Positions 32,728 to 44,286 of a stretch of DNA of 64,000 nt are shown here, one piece after another (within the stretch, counting starts at the first letter, position 1; the number at the start of each line of letters is the position of its first letter). The notes under the pieces were generated by a model that searched no databases, had not been told where the DNA came from, and saw only the letters and a list, made by a program, of their open reading frames with translations. The stretch comes from Darksidea phi (Eukaryota > Ascomycota > Dothideomycetes > Pleosporales > Lentitheciaceae), in the NCBI GenBank assembly GCA_030770425.1, contig JASJFT010000082.1, positions 124,001 to 188,000 on the forward strand, written 5' to 3'. Made by a program: the position numbers and the translations under genes.

Positions 32728-33437
32728 GTGGTGGCTAGATGGAATCGTGCCGCTTTAAAAGGGAAGCACTGCAGGTTGAACCTAATTGCCGATACGCTAT
32801 CCCCATTATGGAATAGCGTCATACCATATGTGAATCATTCTCAATTAGGTACGTCCAGCATCTAGCGTCAGTGTCGCATACACCACTCTCGCAAGTCGAA
32901 ATGCCTCTTGAGCAATATCTCTTTGATACTGGCACAGATATGTCTACTGGGCCAGCCTGTCAGGATGAGCGCCCCGGCCGGTTTCCTTTCATCTTCTCAG
33001 TCGACAAGGATATGCTGCAGGAAGGACTTCGTAGGTAGGCATGCTCACCGAGCCTCCTTCCTTATAATAGACAGGCTCGTCTTGTTTTATAAGGCATCAT
33101 GTACAAATTTGGCTTCATAGTTCTAAGCTCACAGTCATAGTACTCGCAACCTGCTACTGGTGAAAAGGGTCAGACAATTGTCGTGTGATTCGTTAGCCGC
33201 CATTTGAATATGAAACTACGTTGTCAGCATTTTCACCCTATTTTCGGTTGAATTTTGCGTGCAAAATATATCCTGACTACGGTGTCGCAAAGTTAACTCT
33301 TGAAAGTACAGTCTAATCTCGGTCTATATCTAGTTTCCCAGAAAATAAACCAAACATCATGCTACGAACGAGCATAACTCTCGCCAAAACAAAATAAACA
33401 ATCGTCATATACGAGCTCCTGATTGCCTTCAGAATGG
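32728..33437. other. Intergenic with one short ORF
   Basis: A 45-codon ATG frame at 32901-33038 on the plus strand has plausible codon composition but no recognisable family and no clear splice partner. Otherwise nothing is seen. Confidence 0.35.
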
Positions 33438-33752
33438 CTAGTCCGAGCGCGAAACTAACCGCCGTGGTGGACAGTCTGCGAGATTGATTTTACCCCCATT
33501 AAAGCCTAGTCGTACGCACCCTCTGAATCCGCCGCATGAAGTAAGGTCTTGATTACAGGACTCGGCAAGCTCAAAGCGCTTGGCACAGCTCAGGATGAAG
33601 GTGTCGTGCCAGGCTACGGTCTGACCATGCTTAGACATCTGGACGCTCGATTTTGCGGTATTCAGGTTGGTCGACAAGAGCATTGAAGCTAGCGCTTGGG
33701 CGATAGAGCGAGTGTGCAGATTTGAGTCGCTATTCATCTCGTAAAATCCCAT
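33438..33752 (-). CDS. Uncharacterised ORF, possibly a relic exon
   Basis: 104 codons from an ATG at 33750-33752. The frame is open further upstream to about 33800, where a TAG could act as a splice acceptor, so this may be the last exon of a longer gene. Still further upstream (about 33880-33960, another frame) a short C-x2-C ... C-x2-C segment could be the remains of a zinc-finger exon. The protein has six Cys but no signal peptide. I do not recognise it. It lies downstream of the Zn2Cys6 regulator and on the same strand. Confidence 0.25.
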   Translation of the reverse strand: MGFYEMNSDSNLHTRSIAQALASMLLSTNLNTAKSSVQMSKHGQTVAWHDTFILSCAKRFELAESCNQDLTSCGGFRGCVRLGFNGGKINLADCPPRRLVSRSD

Positions 33753-34023
33753 GTTTCCAACTTTATCGTTGAGCTTCGGCGTAAATGTGGAGGAATAGAA
33801 GCCATCTACATTGAACCAAGTTTAAGGGTTCAAGGGGAACGCTTAAACACTATGGTATCGGATGGTCTACGCTGTTTGCGCATCGCTGACAGATAGAAGT
33901 AGCTAGCCCATTGGTAGAACTTCGCGAAGTACACTTCCAGCAGTTGCCTCGCATCCTATTTCCACGATCCGATATTGGAGCTGTTATTCCGGTCATATGG
34001 CGCGCCGGACTCGTTCCTAAAGG

Positions 34024-35714
34024 TCACTGATTGAAAAGCTGATTGACGGCCGTTGGGGGGTGATCTTGAAGAGGATCCACTGAACTAGCGGCTATGCCCT
34101 GGGTCGTGGATACCAAGAGGCTCGAGTATTGCTCTTCGTAGGCTGACCCAGTAGAGGCTAGAAAGTCTGATACTTTCATAGTTGTGCTGCTATCGTCATC
34201 TAAGTCGAAGTCAAATGCCTGTTGAGTGAACGTGCTGAAGATATTATTATCCACGAAGTCTATATCCTTCGTAAAGAGCAGATGTTGTGCGTTTCCCGCA
34301 TCGTTTTGTATAGTGGCCCGACATAGATGACACATTCCTTCATCATCCAGGAAAGTCCAGAAAGCGCCGCATGCTGTGCACTTGAGCAAATCGGAATCTT
34401 GAGTAAAAAGGGCTGCATCATCGAATTCGGAAAGGTCGACATCGATGCTACTCAGGGATTCGTCCTCGGATGACGACACGATCCAGTCAGCGGGTGGCTC
34501 GATTCTGTAGTGCATCTCTAGGCCTTGCGTAGAGTTCCAGGTAAATGCCGCAGGCTTGTTCCACTGTGTCTTCCATGCCTGAAGTAAGTTCTTCTCGTTG
34601 CTGTAACTTTCTAATAAGGCTGTCGCTTTGCCTATGTAGATGAGGTAGTGGCACAAGAGTCGAAGCAGCGCATCTTGCTTGCACTCAAACTCTGTCATAC
34701 ACGCATTTGGCTCTTCGAAGACCTATGAAGCCGTGTCAGCACTGAAGCAAGCTTACATGACGTGTACCTACTTCTGAACACGTGTATCTCATTCCCACAA
34801 TTGTCCCCAAGAGCAGCAGGAATAAAGACCGGAGCTTGGCAAGCTTATTCTCGGATGCTTCAATCTCAGATGGTCGCAGCAGAGGATCGAGAGCCATTAG
34901 CAGCCTGTTACCTACACAGTCGCGTACGTCCCGAATTTCTTGATCGGTATATTGCTGATATCCACCTTGCATCCCAGTGGTATACAGATGTGTTGTCAGA
35001 TGAACGAAGAGTCGCAAATCTCGTCCCAAGTTGGGATCGAGTGCATTTTGAAGTAGGTTAGTGTTTGTGCTACAAGAAAAGACTCCAACAACACTAAAGG
35101 CAGAAGCGGCTTCATCGTCAGAAAGCCACCGAGCAAGTTGAGATGAGGCGGCTTCAACGTTCAGCTCAAACGGGATGTGGAAGTCTAGGTAGACATCATC
35201 ATTGAGAAGGTCTTTCATGATGTTGTCGATTCGAACTTGAGGCATGATGCCACCTGTGATGTCTTAGATCAGTGGAGTTGTCGAGGGGACTAGCACTTAC
35301 GCTGATTGAAGATGTTGATCGCCTGAAACGAAGGGCGGATACATTCCATCCACATCAGCGCTTTCGAGTTCGCCGCTGCTCTCGCTGCGGTGATACACGT
35401 TTTGCAGGGGTCTTCTCCCGAGCACTTTAGAACGTAAGCAGAGGCGATAGGATTCCAAAAGCGGATCAACTTACAGCTCTTTTGAGGAGCCGACATCGTA
35501 GACAAGCGCCCTTTCTTCTGATACCCTTGACTTCCTCTTTCCTTTTCGATGAGAAGGCCGATCTTCGATGAATGTTGACATCGTTGCCATCTAACGTGAA
35601 ACAAGCGAATACCCCGGCTTTAGTAGCCTGCGAGGTTTTCTGTCGCTTCTTCCCTCTCCCCTGCGACTGGGGCTCGTTCCGCTTACAACAATGAGTTGCA
35701 AGCTCTGATGCCAT
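34024..35714 (-). CDS. Zn2Cys6 transcription factor
   Basis: Four exons, complement(join(34024..34722,34772..35253,35301..35424,35475..35714)), 514 aa; introns of 47-50 bases all carry GTAAGT/GTAGGT donors and keep phase. The DNA-binding cluster is split by the first intron and reads C71-x2-C74-x6-C81-x5-C87-x2-C90-x17-C108, followed by WMECIRPSF, a feature of a distinct subgroup of fungal regulators. Residues about 120-330 are helical and may form a regulatory domain. Near the C-terminus two more pairs, C397-x2-C400 and C413-x2-C416, look like a small zinc ribbon. The tail is acidic and Ser/Thr-rich, compatible with activation. It is the nearest regulator to the UstYa/P450 group and may control it (inference). 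A decayed paralogue lies at 57.1-58.7 kb. Confidence 0.85.
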
Positions 35715-36284
35715 AGCAGGTGCACCGGGTGTTTCACCTTGCAGGACTCGTTTTTGAAGAAAAAGATGCCTCTGCGGCTTGTGCTGCGGGACTGCTGTCG
35801 CGGCGACGCACGCAATGTAGAACTATCGAGAATTTTAACAGTGGCGAATCGTGCAGGAAGGTGAAGGTGTCCCAAAAAAGTGCATCCTTATACTTTACTT
35901 CGTTACCAGAGTTGGAGGTGTCGTGACGGTGCCTAAGGTGCGAGGTATGTGATGATTGGTGGCCTCACTAGGCTGAAATTCAGCTTTACCGCAACCCAAT
36001 TCTGGTTAGCGCAATTGAACGACGGCAAGTGTAGCCGGTCGGACAATCGATCAAGAGTCCAGCCTCTTAACCTTTAGGGCCTCAGCCTCTTTCGCTGCAT
36101 GAAGGCATAGGTTTGCAGCGATCATAAGGTCTGGTGATGCGGCAGGGTCTCTATTTCTATCGTAACATAGTGCGAAAAGTTAGGATGTGGTCGAATTATA
36201 GAGGACAGCGCGCTCACGCATCGCCTGGACACGATGCTACGTTATAAACACAGACCAAGCTCCCAGTCCATAATTATCATAGTT
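35715..36284. other. Intergenic
   Basis: Promoter of the Zn2Cys6 gene and 3' flank of the UstYa-family gene. No coding signal. Confidence 0.5.
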
Positions 36285-37288
36285 TTAATCCTCCTTTACC
36301 AGCGGTATATGCGTATTAGTGATCATACGTTTCCTGCTCCACTCATCAATCTGTGACCAGACCATACATTTTCGTGGTGCGCTCGACCGAGCCTGTGGCT
36401 TCGTTGCATCGGGGCTGCTCCAAAAGAACGAATATACACCAAGATCGGCAGTGCACATAGCAGACAGCCTAAGTACTTCGATGCAGTGACCCAGATGGAC
36501 TTGCATAAAGAGCTCGTCATCCCTTGTTGCGTTGGGATAGAATGTATCTCGGTGAAGCCAGAGGCGAAGTCGTCGCTTGAGTACATATTAGTGCATTGAT
36601 GACGTGCATGCTGAGAGAATATTTACCAAGCAATGTAGCTCGTGGTATACACCTAAGCTAGCCAGATAACCCCCGGAAGCTACTCTGACGGAGTCTTCGA
36701 GAGGTTCGTTCGCCAAGGCCATTTCCTCGACTGTGGCGTTGAATAGGAGTGCTATATAAAAACGTGAGCGAAAGTCTACATGAGATAAAGCAGATAGCAT
36801 ACGCCTGATAAGATCCTCCCATGCATGATTGTTTTCCTCGGTGGGGAATCCAGTGTACGCATTATGCATCATTCTCTCATGCTGCCTTTCAGTTTTCACT
36901 ACGTAAATTATTGGGGTTGCTACCGGAGCTACAACCATTAGGATGCGGTTAGATAGTCTCCGGAAAGGATGTACTTACTGTAGATGCTGTCCTCAAGTTC
37001 CTTCTGGTTCCAAGACGGGCTAAGAAAGAGATGAACGAAGAAGGTGAAGAGGATGACATGCAGGCAAACGAAATATGCGTTCTTCAACTTTTGGTAGAGA
37101 GACAACTTGGACCAGGCAGTTGGACGTCCCCTCGATTTAGAAAGTTCGAATCCATCATCTATCCATCCCTCTGAGGTGAGGAGGCTATTGCTCTCTTTCA
37201 TAATCTCTCCGCTTTGTTGTAATTGCCACTTGATATAATCGCGAGCGCAAAAGGTATCGGCCTTCTGTAAGGTGCTTTTATAGAACAT
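36285..37288 (-). CDS. UstYa-family (DUF3328) oxidase
   Basis: Four exons, complement(join(36285..36575,36627..36751,36803..36928,36979..37288)), 283 aa, all junctions in phase with 50-51 base introns. A single membrane segment lies at about residues 71-90 after a cytosolic N-terminus. The two hallmark motifs of the family are intact: H182-E-L-H-C186 (preceded by GVY) and H214-L-G-H-C218 (followed by LR..AMC.AD). The C-terminal W-x2-I-D-E-W-S-R also matches. Family members act in fungal peptide and RiPP pathways (ustiloxin, cyclochlorotine, asperipin, victorin), where they oxidatively cyclise, halogenate or hydroxylate peptide side chains. The gene stands head-to-head with a small secreted-peptide gene and next to a P450, a suggestive arrangement. 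The substrate is unknown. Confidence 0.92.
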
Positions 37289-38070
37289 AATAGGAACTTG
37301 GTTCCAAAGAAAACAATGCCCAGGTGGAGTAGGAGCAAAACTTGGATGAAAGCTCAGTCGAGTGAGCCTAGAGATAGATTAAATCCGCTGCCTTGTGTCA
37401 CTCTTACCCGGGATTTACCCCAAAGTGTCGCCGTTCGGACGCCGAAATTATGGGAGAAATGCATGTGTCGGCGATGTCGTAATATGATCCAATTAGCTTC
37501 AGCCATCATGCGCCGAGGTGCAGTCACGAGAGCTGACCACCGGATTCAATAATATTTTGTGCCATCCGCCTTCAACGTGCATAGGATTTTGCCTTTTTTG
37601 CCTTTGCAGGGATGGTGCGTGACGCAAACTGGTTTTGAACAGTGTTGGGGATATCATGACCAACGAAATGTAGCCGCGCAGCATTCCCAAAAAAAGTCCC
37701 GGCGGACTTTGTTTCTTACCTCTTTACATAAAAGGAAATGCAGGAAAGCGGGTCTTGGGTTTCAATATATTGACGGATTACCTTGTGCCGTGGTCCCCGC
37801 CTGATGACTTCAATGAGACCTCCAGGGCTAGCTCACCACCCAAGGTATCTAAACTAGGCAACCGAAATCAGGGAAGAGATCACTAATGGAATATTTAATA
37901 GGCCTTTGGGCGTCTGTTGGCCTCTACCATTAGTCGCTAGATCACTTCCTGTGGGTTTTGTTTCATCACTCCTTTCACAACCGTACTAAGACAGTCTTTG
38001 ATATCTTTAGTAGGTATCCACGAGCTTCAATATGTATTAATCGTTAAACATATCGTCTAGTCAGAACAAT
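37289..38070. promoter_or_regulatory. Divergent region between the UstYa-family gene and the small secreted-peptide gene
   Basis: The 782 bases between opposed start codons probably hold both promoters. No individual site can be named with confidence. Confidence 0.4.
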
Positions 38071-38365
38071 ATGCAACTTCAAAAGCTCCTTTCGACTATC
38101 TCCGCCTGCATTCTCCTCTCAATGGCTGTTGCCGCCCCAATGCTAGGCGACGGTAAGCCAACTCTCCGTGCATTGACTATACGTAACGCTTACGATGTCT
38201 AAAGAAGAAGAGGCCGCCCTCGAAAATTATCAAAGGAGCTGTGGTAAATAAAGCAAAGGAAACTACTGGACAGCAATACCCGGCTAATCTTTCGAAGGCC
38301 CTGCCCCGGTTGGTACCGTGAATGCTAGGGAAGAACATGCGGTAGATGCAACTTGCGGCCATTAG
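38071..38365 (+). CDS. Small secreted Cys-containing peptide, possibly truncated
   Basis: ATG at 38071 followed by a clear signal peptide (positively charged n-region, hydrophobic LLSTISACILLSMAVA core, Ala-Ala-Pro cleavage region). Model join(38071..38152,38205..38243,38298..38365), 62 aa; introns of 52 bases (GTAAGC donor) and 54 bases (GTAAAT donor, CTAAT branch). The mature part is acidic and holds two Cys. The reading frame ends at a TAG (38363-38365). In the same frame beyond it, another 23 codons to a TAA at 38435-38437 look protein-like and contain two further Cys spaced C-x5-C. So either the short form is real or a nonsense change shortened a four-Cys protein. It sits between the UstYa-family and P450 genes. 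It could be an effector-like peptide or, more speculatively, a precursor peptide; no Kex2-spaced core repeats are seen. Confidence 0.5.
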
Positions 38366-38539
38366 GTCTATGCTCCATATGGTCTAGCATGTGTTAACGG
38401 GGGCTACTGTAAGAATTTGAAGGACATTCTCTGGTAATGATATTCGGAAATAATTTGGGCTTTCGTAATGAAATTAAGTGTTGGATTCATAAACTCCTCT
38501 CGTGAACCTGCTGCCAATATGTAATGTTTGACGTGTCAG

Positions 38540-40103
38540 CTATGGGATAAGTCCAACTTTTGCTCCATTGAAGCTCTGGAATGTGAGCCTGCGTTCCTCA
38601 ACCCATTCCCACACTTCGTCTCTATTCTCGAGTTTTGCGAACTCTCTCACTATTGTCACCATGATATATTCGCATTCAGTGTACACCAATCTGAAAGCTG
38701 GGCAGATCCTTGGCCCCCCAGAAAACGGTGTGTATTCCCAGGTCGGCCGGATAGTCGCCCATCGCTCCGGATTAAACTCATCGGCATCTGCTCCCCAAAA
38801 TGACTTGTCGCGATGTTGAGAGCGGAAGTTAGTCTCGATCAAGTCACCCTTTTCCATAATAAAGGGACTACGGCCATCTTTGCCTCCGCCTGATGGAATT
38901 ACTGTTGTTGAGAGACATTCGCGGACTGTTCCCGCGTTGAGAGGCGTTACTCGATGAGCTATAATAGTAGGTTAGCCCCGCTTCTACGCTGATAACGAAA
39001 TTGAGACTAACTTTCGCGAAGTACCCAATTTAGGTACTTGAACGAGTTTAACAGCTCATACGTCAAAGGCTGGAAGGCGGTGGGTAAGACCTCGGCTCGA
39101 AGTTTCGCCCAACATTTAGGGTTTCTTGCAAGATGAAAAATCGCATTACTGACCGTTACAGCTACGGTATCGTGTGCGGGGCTGAAGATGCTGAGGATGA
39201 GATATTTGAGACTGTACTTGTCCTGCGTAGCCTTCACAAGCTCATCAATGATTCGTACTTGCCTAGTGTCCAGACCTTTCTCGCCTGTTTTGCCAACCCG
39301 GTCGAAGGCCTCGTCAATGCGATCATCGATGTAATCCAGCACTTCTTTACACCATTTCTCATATTCTTTGGTCCTTTTAGCAACCGGAACGACGACGTCT
39401 CTTTGTGCAGCCATAAAGGCATTCATGAAATCTTTGCACGCATCCGGCGACGAGAGGGCGTCCATCGAGCGACCGAAGATGAACTCGCTCGAAATATCAA
39501 GGGTCTAATTTTGTTAAAATAGTGTATGTCTCGCGCTATTAATTGAGTACATACCAGCCGTTTGAGTAGTGGAAACAGATCTAAGGTCGAACCATCGCGT
39601 GGCAGAAGTTCCATGAATCGCTTAACATGGCCGCTCAAACGATCAAAGTTCGCAATGTGCGCAATGTCGAACGCTGGGCGAATAAGTGCTCGGCTGTGTT
39701 TCCATTGCGGTCCGTCTGTAACAAGCATGCCATTGCCGAAGAATCCTTTCCCACCCTCATATCGTATGGGTTGCATGCCAAAGCTCTCAAAATTGGTCGA
39801 CAATACGGCCTTCGATACTTCAGGATCGCATGTTCTAATGAATGTCCTACCCGACCGAATGGCTTTGAATGTCCTTCCATGTTCGCTGAAAAGTCGTGTT
39901 GTCGTTTCAAGGAGATTGTGCTCCTGTGTAGCTTTCTTGTTGATATGTTCTAGATCAATATCTAGCGTTGGAGGCTCTTCGCAACCATATTTACGGGCGA
40001 GCGCGCGCCGAGAGAGCCACCTGATCACATTCAAAGATACCGAGTACACAGGAATGCACATCAGAACAATAGTAATTGCAAGTCGTAATGGGATGAGCCC
40101 CAT
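38540..40103 (-). CDS. Cytochrome P450 monooxygenase (CYP52-like group)
   Basis: Three exons, complement(join(38540..38958,39012..39504,39555..40103)), 486 aa. An N-terminal hydrophobic anchor (about residues 4-25) marks an ER membrane protein. The I-helix segment reads SPAHDTVA. The K-helix E-x-x-R (E-T-H-R) is rebuilt across the last intron. FNPERW is the PERF-type motif, and the heme-binding loop is F-S-G-G-P-R-I-C433-P. The motif style (PFSGGPRICPA, LIxxNFRS) resembles alkane/fatty-acid hydroxylases of the CYP52 and related clans, but sub-family and substrate are unknown. Next to a UstYa-family oxidase and sharing a divergent promoter region with a membrane protein, it may belong to a small biosynthetic group (inference). 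No lesions are seen. Confidence 0.9.
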
Positions 40104-40701
40104 GATGCTGGCGGTGAAATGCCAAATAACGAGGTTGTCTTGTTGTTTAGGGTAGTCTAACTTGGTAGTATAGATGTTCGGGAACCAAACAGCAGAAGTT
40201 CGAGCGAGCTGTAAGAGCCGAAATCTAGGTCTGTTACACGACGGTTAGCCTCGGATATTGAAAATACCAGCTACGCGGGTCACCCGCATGTAGAGGGTGT
40301 GTCGTTTGCCTGACGCCTCAATAAAAACCCTGGTCGGGCTGAACTCCGAGCAATCTATTCCGTCAACTCAGCTGCATTTAAGAGGCACAGCCCAATGCCC
40401 TTTACCTTTGTGTTCCGGTCAACCCTGATGGCTGTTCTGTACACCCCGAGATTATATGAATTCTTGTCAGCGGCCTATTAGAAAAGTACCGTTGACACGG
40501 TCGCTAGAATTCGTAACAAGTACTAACGCCATATGATTGGCCAGCTCTATAATTGGATAACGCTTGGGATAGATTCCCACTCGAATCTTAGGCTTATGTC
40601 CTTATCTCATATGAGGGCAACAGTCCCACATCCTTGAGAGAAGAGTGAGTTACTCTTTGTGGAGCAGATTACGCCTCACCCTCTGCTGATTCTGCTTCAC
40701 T
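40104..40701. promoter_or_regulatory. Divergent promoter between the P450 and seven-helix protein genes
   Basis: About 600 bases between opposed starts. Co-regulation is possible from geometry. No specific operator is identified. Confidence 0.4.
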
Positions 40702-41991
40702 ATGTCGCCCAATTTCGACATCGGGTCTTACACTGCGGCTATCTGCGGGATTGCTACCGTGCTGGGCCTCGACATTATCGCCGTGGCAGGAAGCTTCTGT
40801 ATCAGAAAGATGTTAAGGCAGAAACTGAATCTCAATGACTGGCTCGTCATACCAGCCTTGGTAAGGCGCCGCTGTGGCAGCAAACTTGCCAAAACTTATG
40901 CTAGTATAGCTCTTGAACATTGGTATGGCAGCAGCGTTGTTTTTTGGGTTACAGAAAGATGTTCTCTTCAGCCGGACTGTGACAGAGCTTCCGGGATCAC
41001 AACTGAAGGGCAAAATTCTGACAGCGTATGGCACCATCAAGAAGGTACGGCTTAGAATCACAAGCTAGATCTCAACTAACGTTGCCAGATCGAACTTGCC
41101 GTGCTTTTGATGTCCTTCACATCGTTGGCCCTCATAAAAGTGAGCTTTCTCTTCTTCTACAGAGTCGTCTTTGTTTACGACAAATGGCGCTTCTTTGACC
41201 TTCGAAATGTCGCTATCAACTCCATGATCGTAATCGTTATTATTTGGGACCTTGGGTTTAGCCTCACCCTGATCTTTGCCTGCCGAAGCAATTTCCGTGC
41301 ACACTGGAGCACCACAACATCAAAGGAATTGACCACGAAGTGCATCAACACATTCCTCATGATGTACGCTTTATCGATATCTGACTTTATCACGGACGCT
41401 ATCATTCTATTGATACCGATCCCAATGATTTGGAAACTCCGCCTCCCCCTAAAGCGCAAATTGGGGGTGTTGATAGTCTTCCTTCTCGGCTCACTGTACG
41501 TTGACGGACCTCTTGTACACATTGCCCCATAACTCACGCCCCGCTATAGAGCTACACTTGCTTCGCTCATCAGACTTCTCTGGATGCGCAATATCATCTC
41601 AATTGGCACGACGCCTTCCAAACATCAAGATCCTTTAAGTATACCTCACCCCTCAAGTTTGCTATTTGTGTCTTGACCAATATTAGCTATGCTCTCTAAC
41701 GAACTATTCTGGTACGTTATTGAGTCTGAGATCGCGTTACTCGCCGTCTGTCTTCCGGCTCTTTCAAGATTTCGACGAACTCAGCTAGTCGATTCAATCA
41801 TCCGAAGCGTACAAAGCAAGTGGTCTTTGAAATTGGGAGGATCTACAAGTGAGAAGGATCCGAACGGTGCTGGGAATCAAGGAACGCCAAGGCCAAGCAA
41901 TTCGGCCATGAAGGAGGCTCACCAGGTCACAGGAGGTATTAAACATATTGGCATATTACCAGACGTCAAATCGCGCCCTCACGAGTGTTGA
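40702..41991 (+). CDS. Seven-helix fungal rhodopsin-domain (SAT4-like) membrane protein
   Basis: Five exons, join(40702..40860,40910..41044,41089..41495,41550..41638,41687..41991), 364 aa; introns of 44-54 bases, all in phase. Seven hydrophobic helices can be counted, the first at about residues 10-30. Conserved features of the family include the NDWL motif after helix 1, the FY.VF segment in helix 3, the C-R at the end of helix 4 and DAI.L.IPI.M.W in helix 5. The C-terminal tail (about 65 residues) is polar. The family (fungal rhodopsin domain, often called integral membrane protein or SAT4) is common in secondary-metabolite loci, but its biochemical role is not established; it lacks the retinal Lys context of true rhodopsins as far as I can see. 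Confidence 0.85.
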
Positions 41992-43036
41992 TCTCCTTCC
42001 ACCACTGGAGCAAGGAGGTTATCTACATTACCAGGGACTTCGAATTCCGAGGATGAAGGGCGACTTGTTTATCCCGATAATCTACATGGGACGGTCTCCG
42101 CTAAAACGGCAGGCATCTTGGCACACTCGAGATGGGGTCGCGTCACTCCTAAATGCTTTGATACCAAACAGTCGAGTGACGCAAGTTTACGGACAAGTTT
42201 TCTGTTCATGATAATATTATAGTAAAACAGAAGGGGAAGGTCGCAATATTGACAGCATTGTGCCGCAATCAATTCATCCATAACGCTTTACTAGCGAGTT
42301 TCGATCTCGGTCTCTCCACGGTCGGGATCTCGACCCATACGCGTCTCTAAGGTGCTCAAATACTCTCAAAATCATTCCCAGTGCTTCACTTCCAAGCGCC
42401 AAACTCCTAACGCAGCCACAGTGTCCTCGCTACTACGAGGCCAGACAAGCAATACTTCGCCCGCGTCAATAAGTATGAATGCAGCCAATAGTTTGCGGGA
42501 ACTACTGAAAGTGCAAGTATCTTTATACTAGGGTTGCAGCATCCTGTCACCAAGCCGAGAAACAGGCAGACTAGGGATGACATCTCAATTACCCTCACAC
42601 CCTGCTCTGCGCCCATAGTCTTATCCTTCTCTTATATACTGCTCTCATTCTGATTCAATCTATTTATATCGCGCGGTACACGTACTAAAGATCCTTCAGC
42701 ACGTGCTCCGTGAAACAGACGGGTAGCTGCCTGCGCGCCTATTCCTATCCTGCAACGGCCAATTTTTCCCCCTTAACCCTAAGCCCGCTCCCTACATTTA
42801 ATAATTAACAATATCTATACTGTTTTGCGTTGCGCTCCTCAGGAGAGCTAGGCAACAAAGCTCAGCCTTTTCCATAGGTGGCGCAGCTAGCAAAACTGAA
42901 TATTGATGCCGGGGCCCCTTTCACCCTTGAAACCTTTTCACAAGCATAAACACAACTTGTCTACCAACACTTTCCGTACTTTCTACTGCAAATTATAGAT
43001 GAGTATCACTAATCACCTACCCCTAGTTCCAAATAC
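41992..43036. other. Intergenic
   Basis: About 1 kb with no recognisable gene. C/T-rich and A/T-rich segments alternate. Confidence 0.5.
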
Positions 43037-43532
43037 TTTGCGAATTTCCATGCTTTGGGAGATATTTTCCGCAATCCCTACTGGCAGCGGCGTCGGATCA
43101 CTCAAGAGGTCTTTCTATGCCAGTTGCTATCCATTCATTGCAGACGCTTCCAAATCGCGCCTTTCATGGCTCATAAGGTGGAAGGGCTCCCACCCGACAT
43201 GCACTACAGGGCGGCGTTCCAAGAAATACTAGCCATTCAAACTGCGCTCCTCACCAATTTGAATTCTCTCAAGTGTCACCGTCTTCAACCATCTTATGCA
43301 GTCCTTCTCTTACAGGGCTTCTGTTAACCACGACTATGTATATGGTCTACTCAGCTTCATACCCAAAGAGGTTGACATCACTCCCGACTACTTCTTGGGT
43401 ACCAGAGAAGTCTTCGCAGACTTTGCATTTCGTTTCATGAGACATTACAACACGGTCAACCCAATTATCTCGCCGACCATTTTCCGAGTGACATGCCCTC
43501 CTGAAGGAGGGGGATTTGGTCGTAGTTGCTAA
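43037..43532 (+). pseudogene. HET-domain gene fragment
   Basis: Two coding-like pieces in different frames. Near 43040-43320, LGDIFRNPYWQRR..TQEV followed by C..R.QIAPFM matches the middle of the heterokaryon-incompatibility (HET) domain. From about 43330, DYVYGLLSFIPKEVDI matches its conserved end. A frameshift at about 43325 separates them. No start, no N-terminal HET part and no C-terminal region is found, so this is a remnant. Confidence 0.65.
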
Positions 43533-44286
43533 GGGGAGTGCTATGCCGTGCCGGGTTATGAGGGTTGAGGGTGGGAAAGAGCAGAACCAAAATTTCCGTA
43601 CACGTATGTGCATAGTAAATTAGAGCACATCAGAATGTCTAGAACAAGGTTGCTAATGTCGAACGGGGGTCATGGGTAGGGAGGATGGGGAAGCGGTTCT
43701 GGAGAGGGATGACGGGGTTCAGGCACGTGCTAATGAGGCATTTGAAGACCTTCATCTTGTTTAATCGTATGAAGGGATTTTGCCTGGAATAGTAAATAAG
43801 CGGCTTGTGCAATCATGATATATGGCATTATTACAAGAACTATACTGGCGCCATGCTGTAAGGTGATTACGCATTTCAACATCTGTAAGCTAGATGCCTC
43901 AAAACTAAGCTGGCATGCTCAGCACATAATCATCCACCAACCAAACACAGAAGCATCGCCAAAAGAGGTAGAGGCCGCTCGTAGCAGCCGGTATCACACC
44001 ACAGGCCTTAACCACACTGATAATTCCCAAAGCACATCAAACAAGGCATTCGCAAAACAGCTCATAGGGAAAAAGAGCCATCGATATTGATGGTCGCCCT
44101 GTATTTCAAGGTAGATATCTAACCATAGCTTTTTATGTGGTATCATTATCCTCATCAAGGCCGCCAAAACGCCAGACCATGCAGTATGCTGGTACCTCAA
44201 ACACTTTTTTCTTGATGCAAACGGGGCTTTAACTTCGTAACGCCTACTCAACCACGCCACACCATATAAATCCCATGCTAGCACAT
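43533..44286. other. Intergenic
   Basis: Downstream of the HET relic and of MYG1. No coding signal. Confidence 0.5.

Noticed and set aside
38071..38365. Classical ustiloxin-type precursor with repeated cores
   Set aside because: No Kex2 Lys-Arg-spaced repeats are present, so the secreted peptide cannot be called a dikaritin precursor on present evidence.
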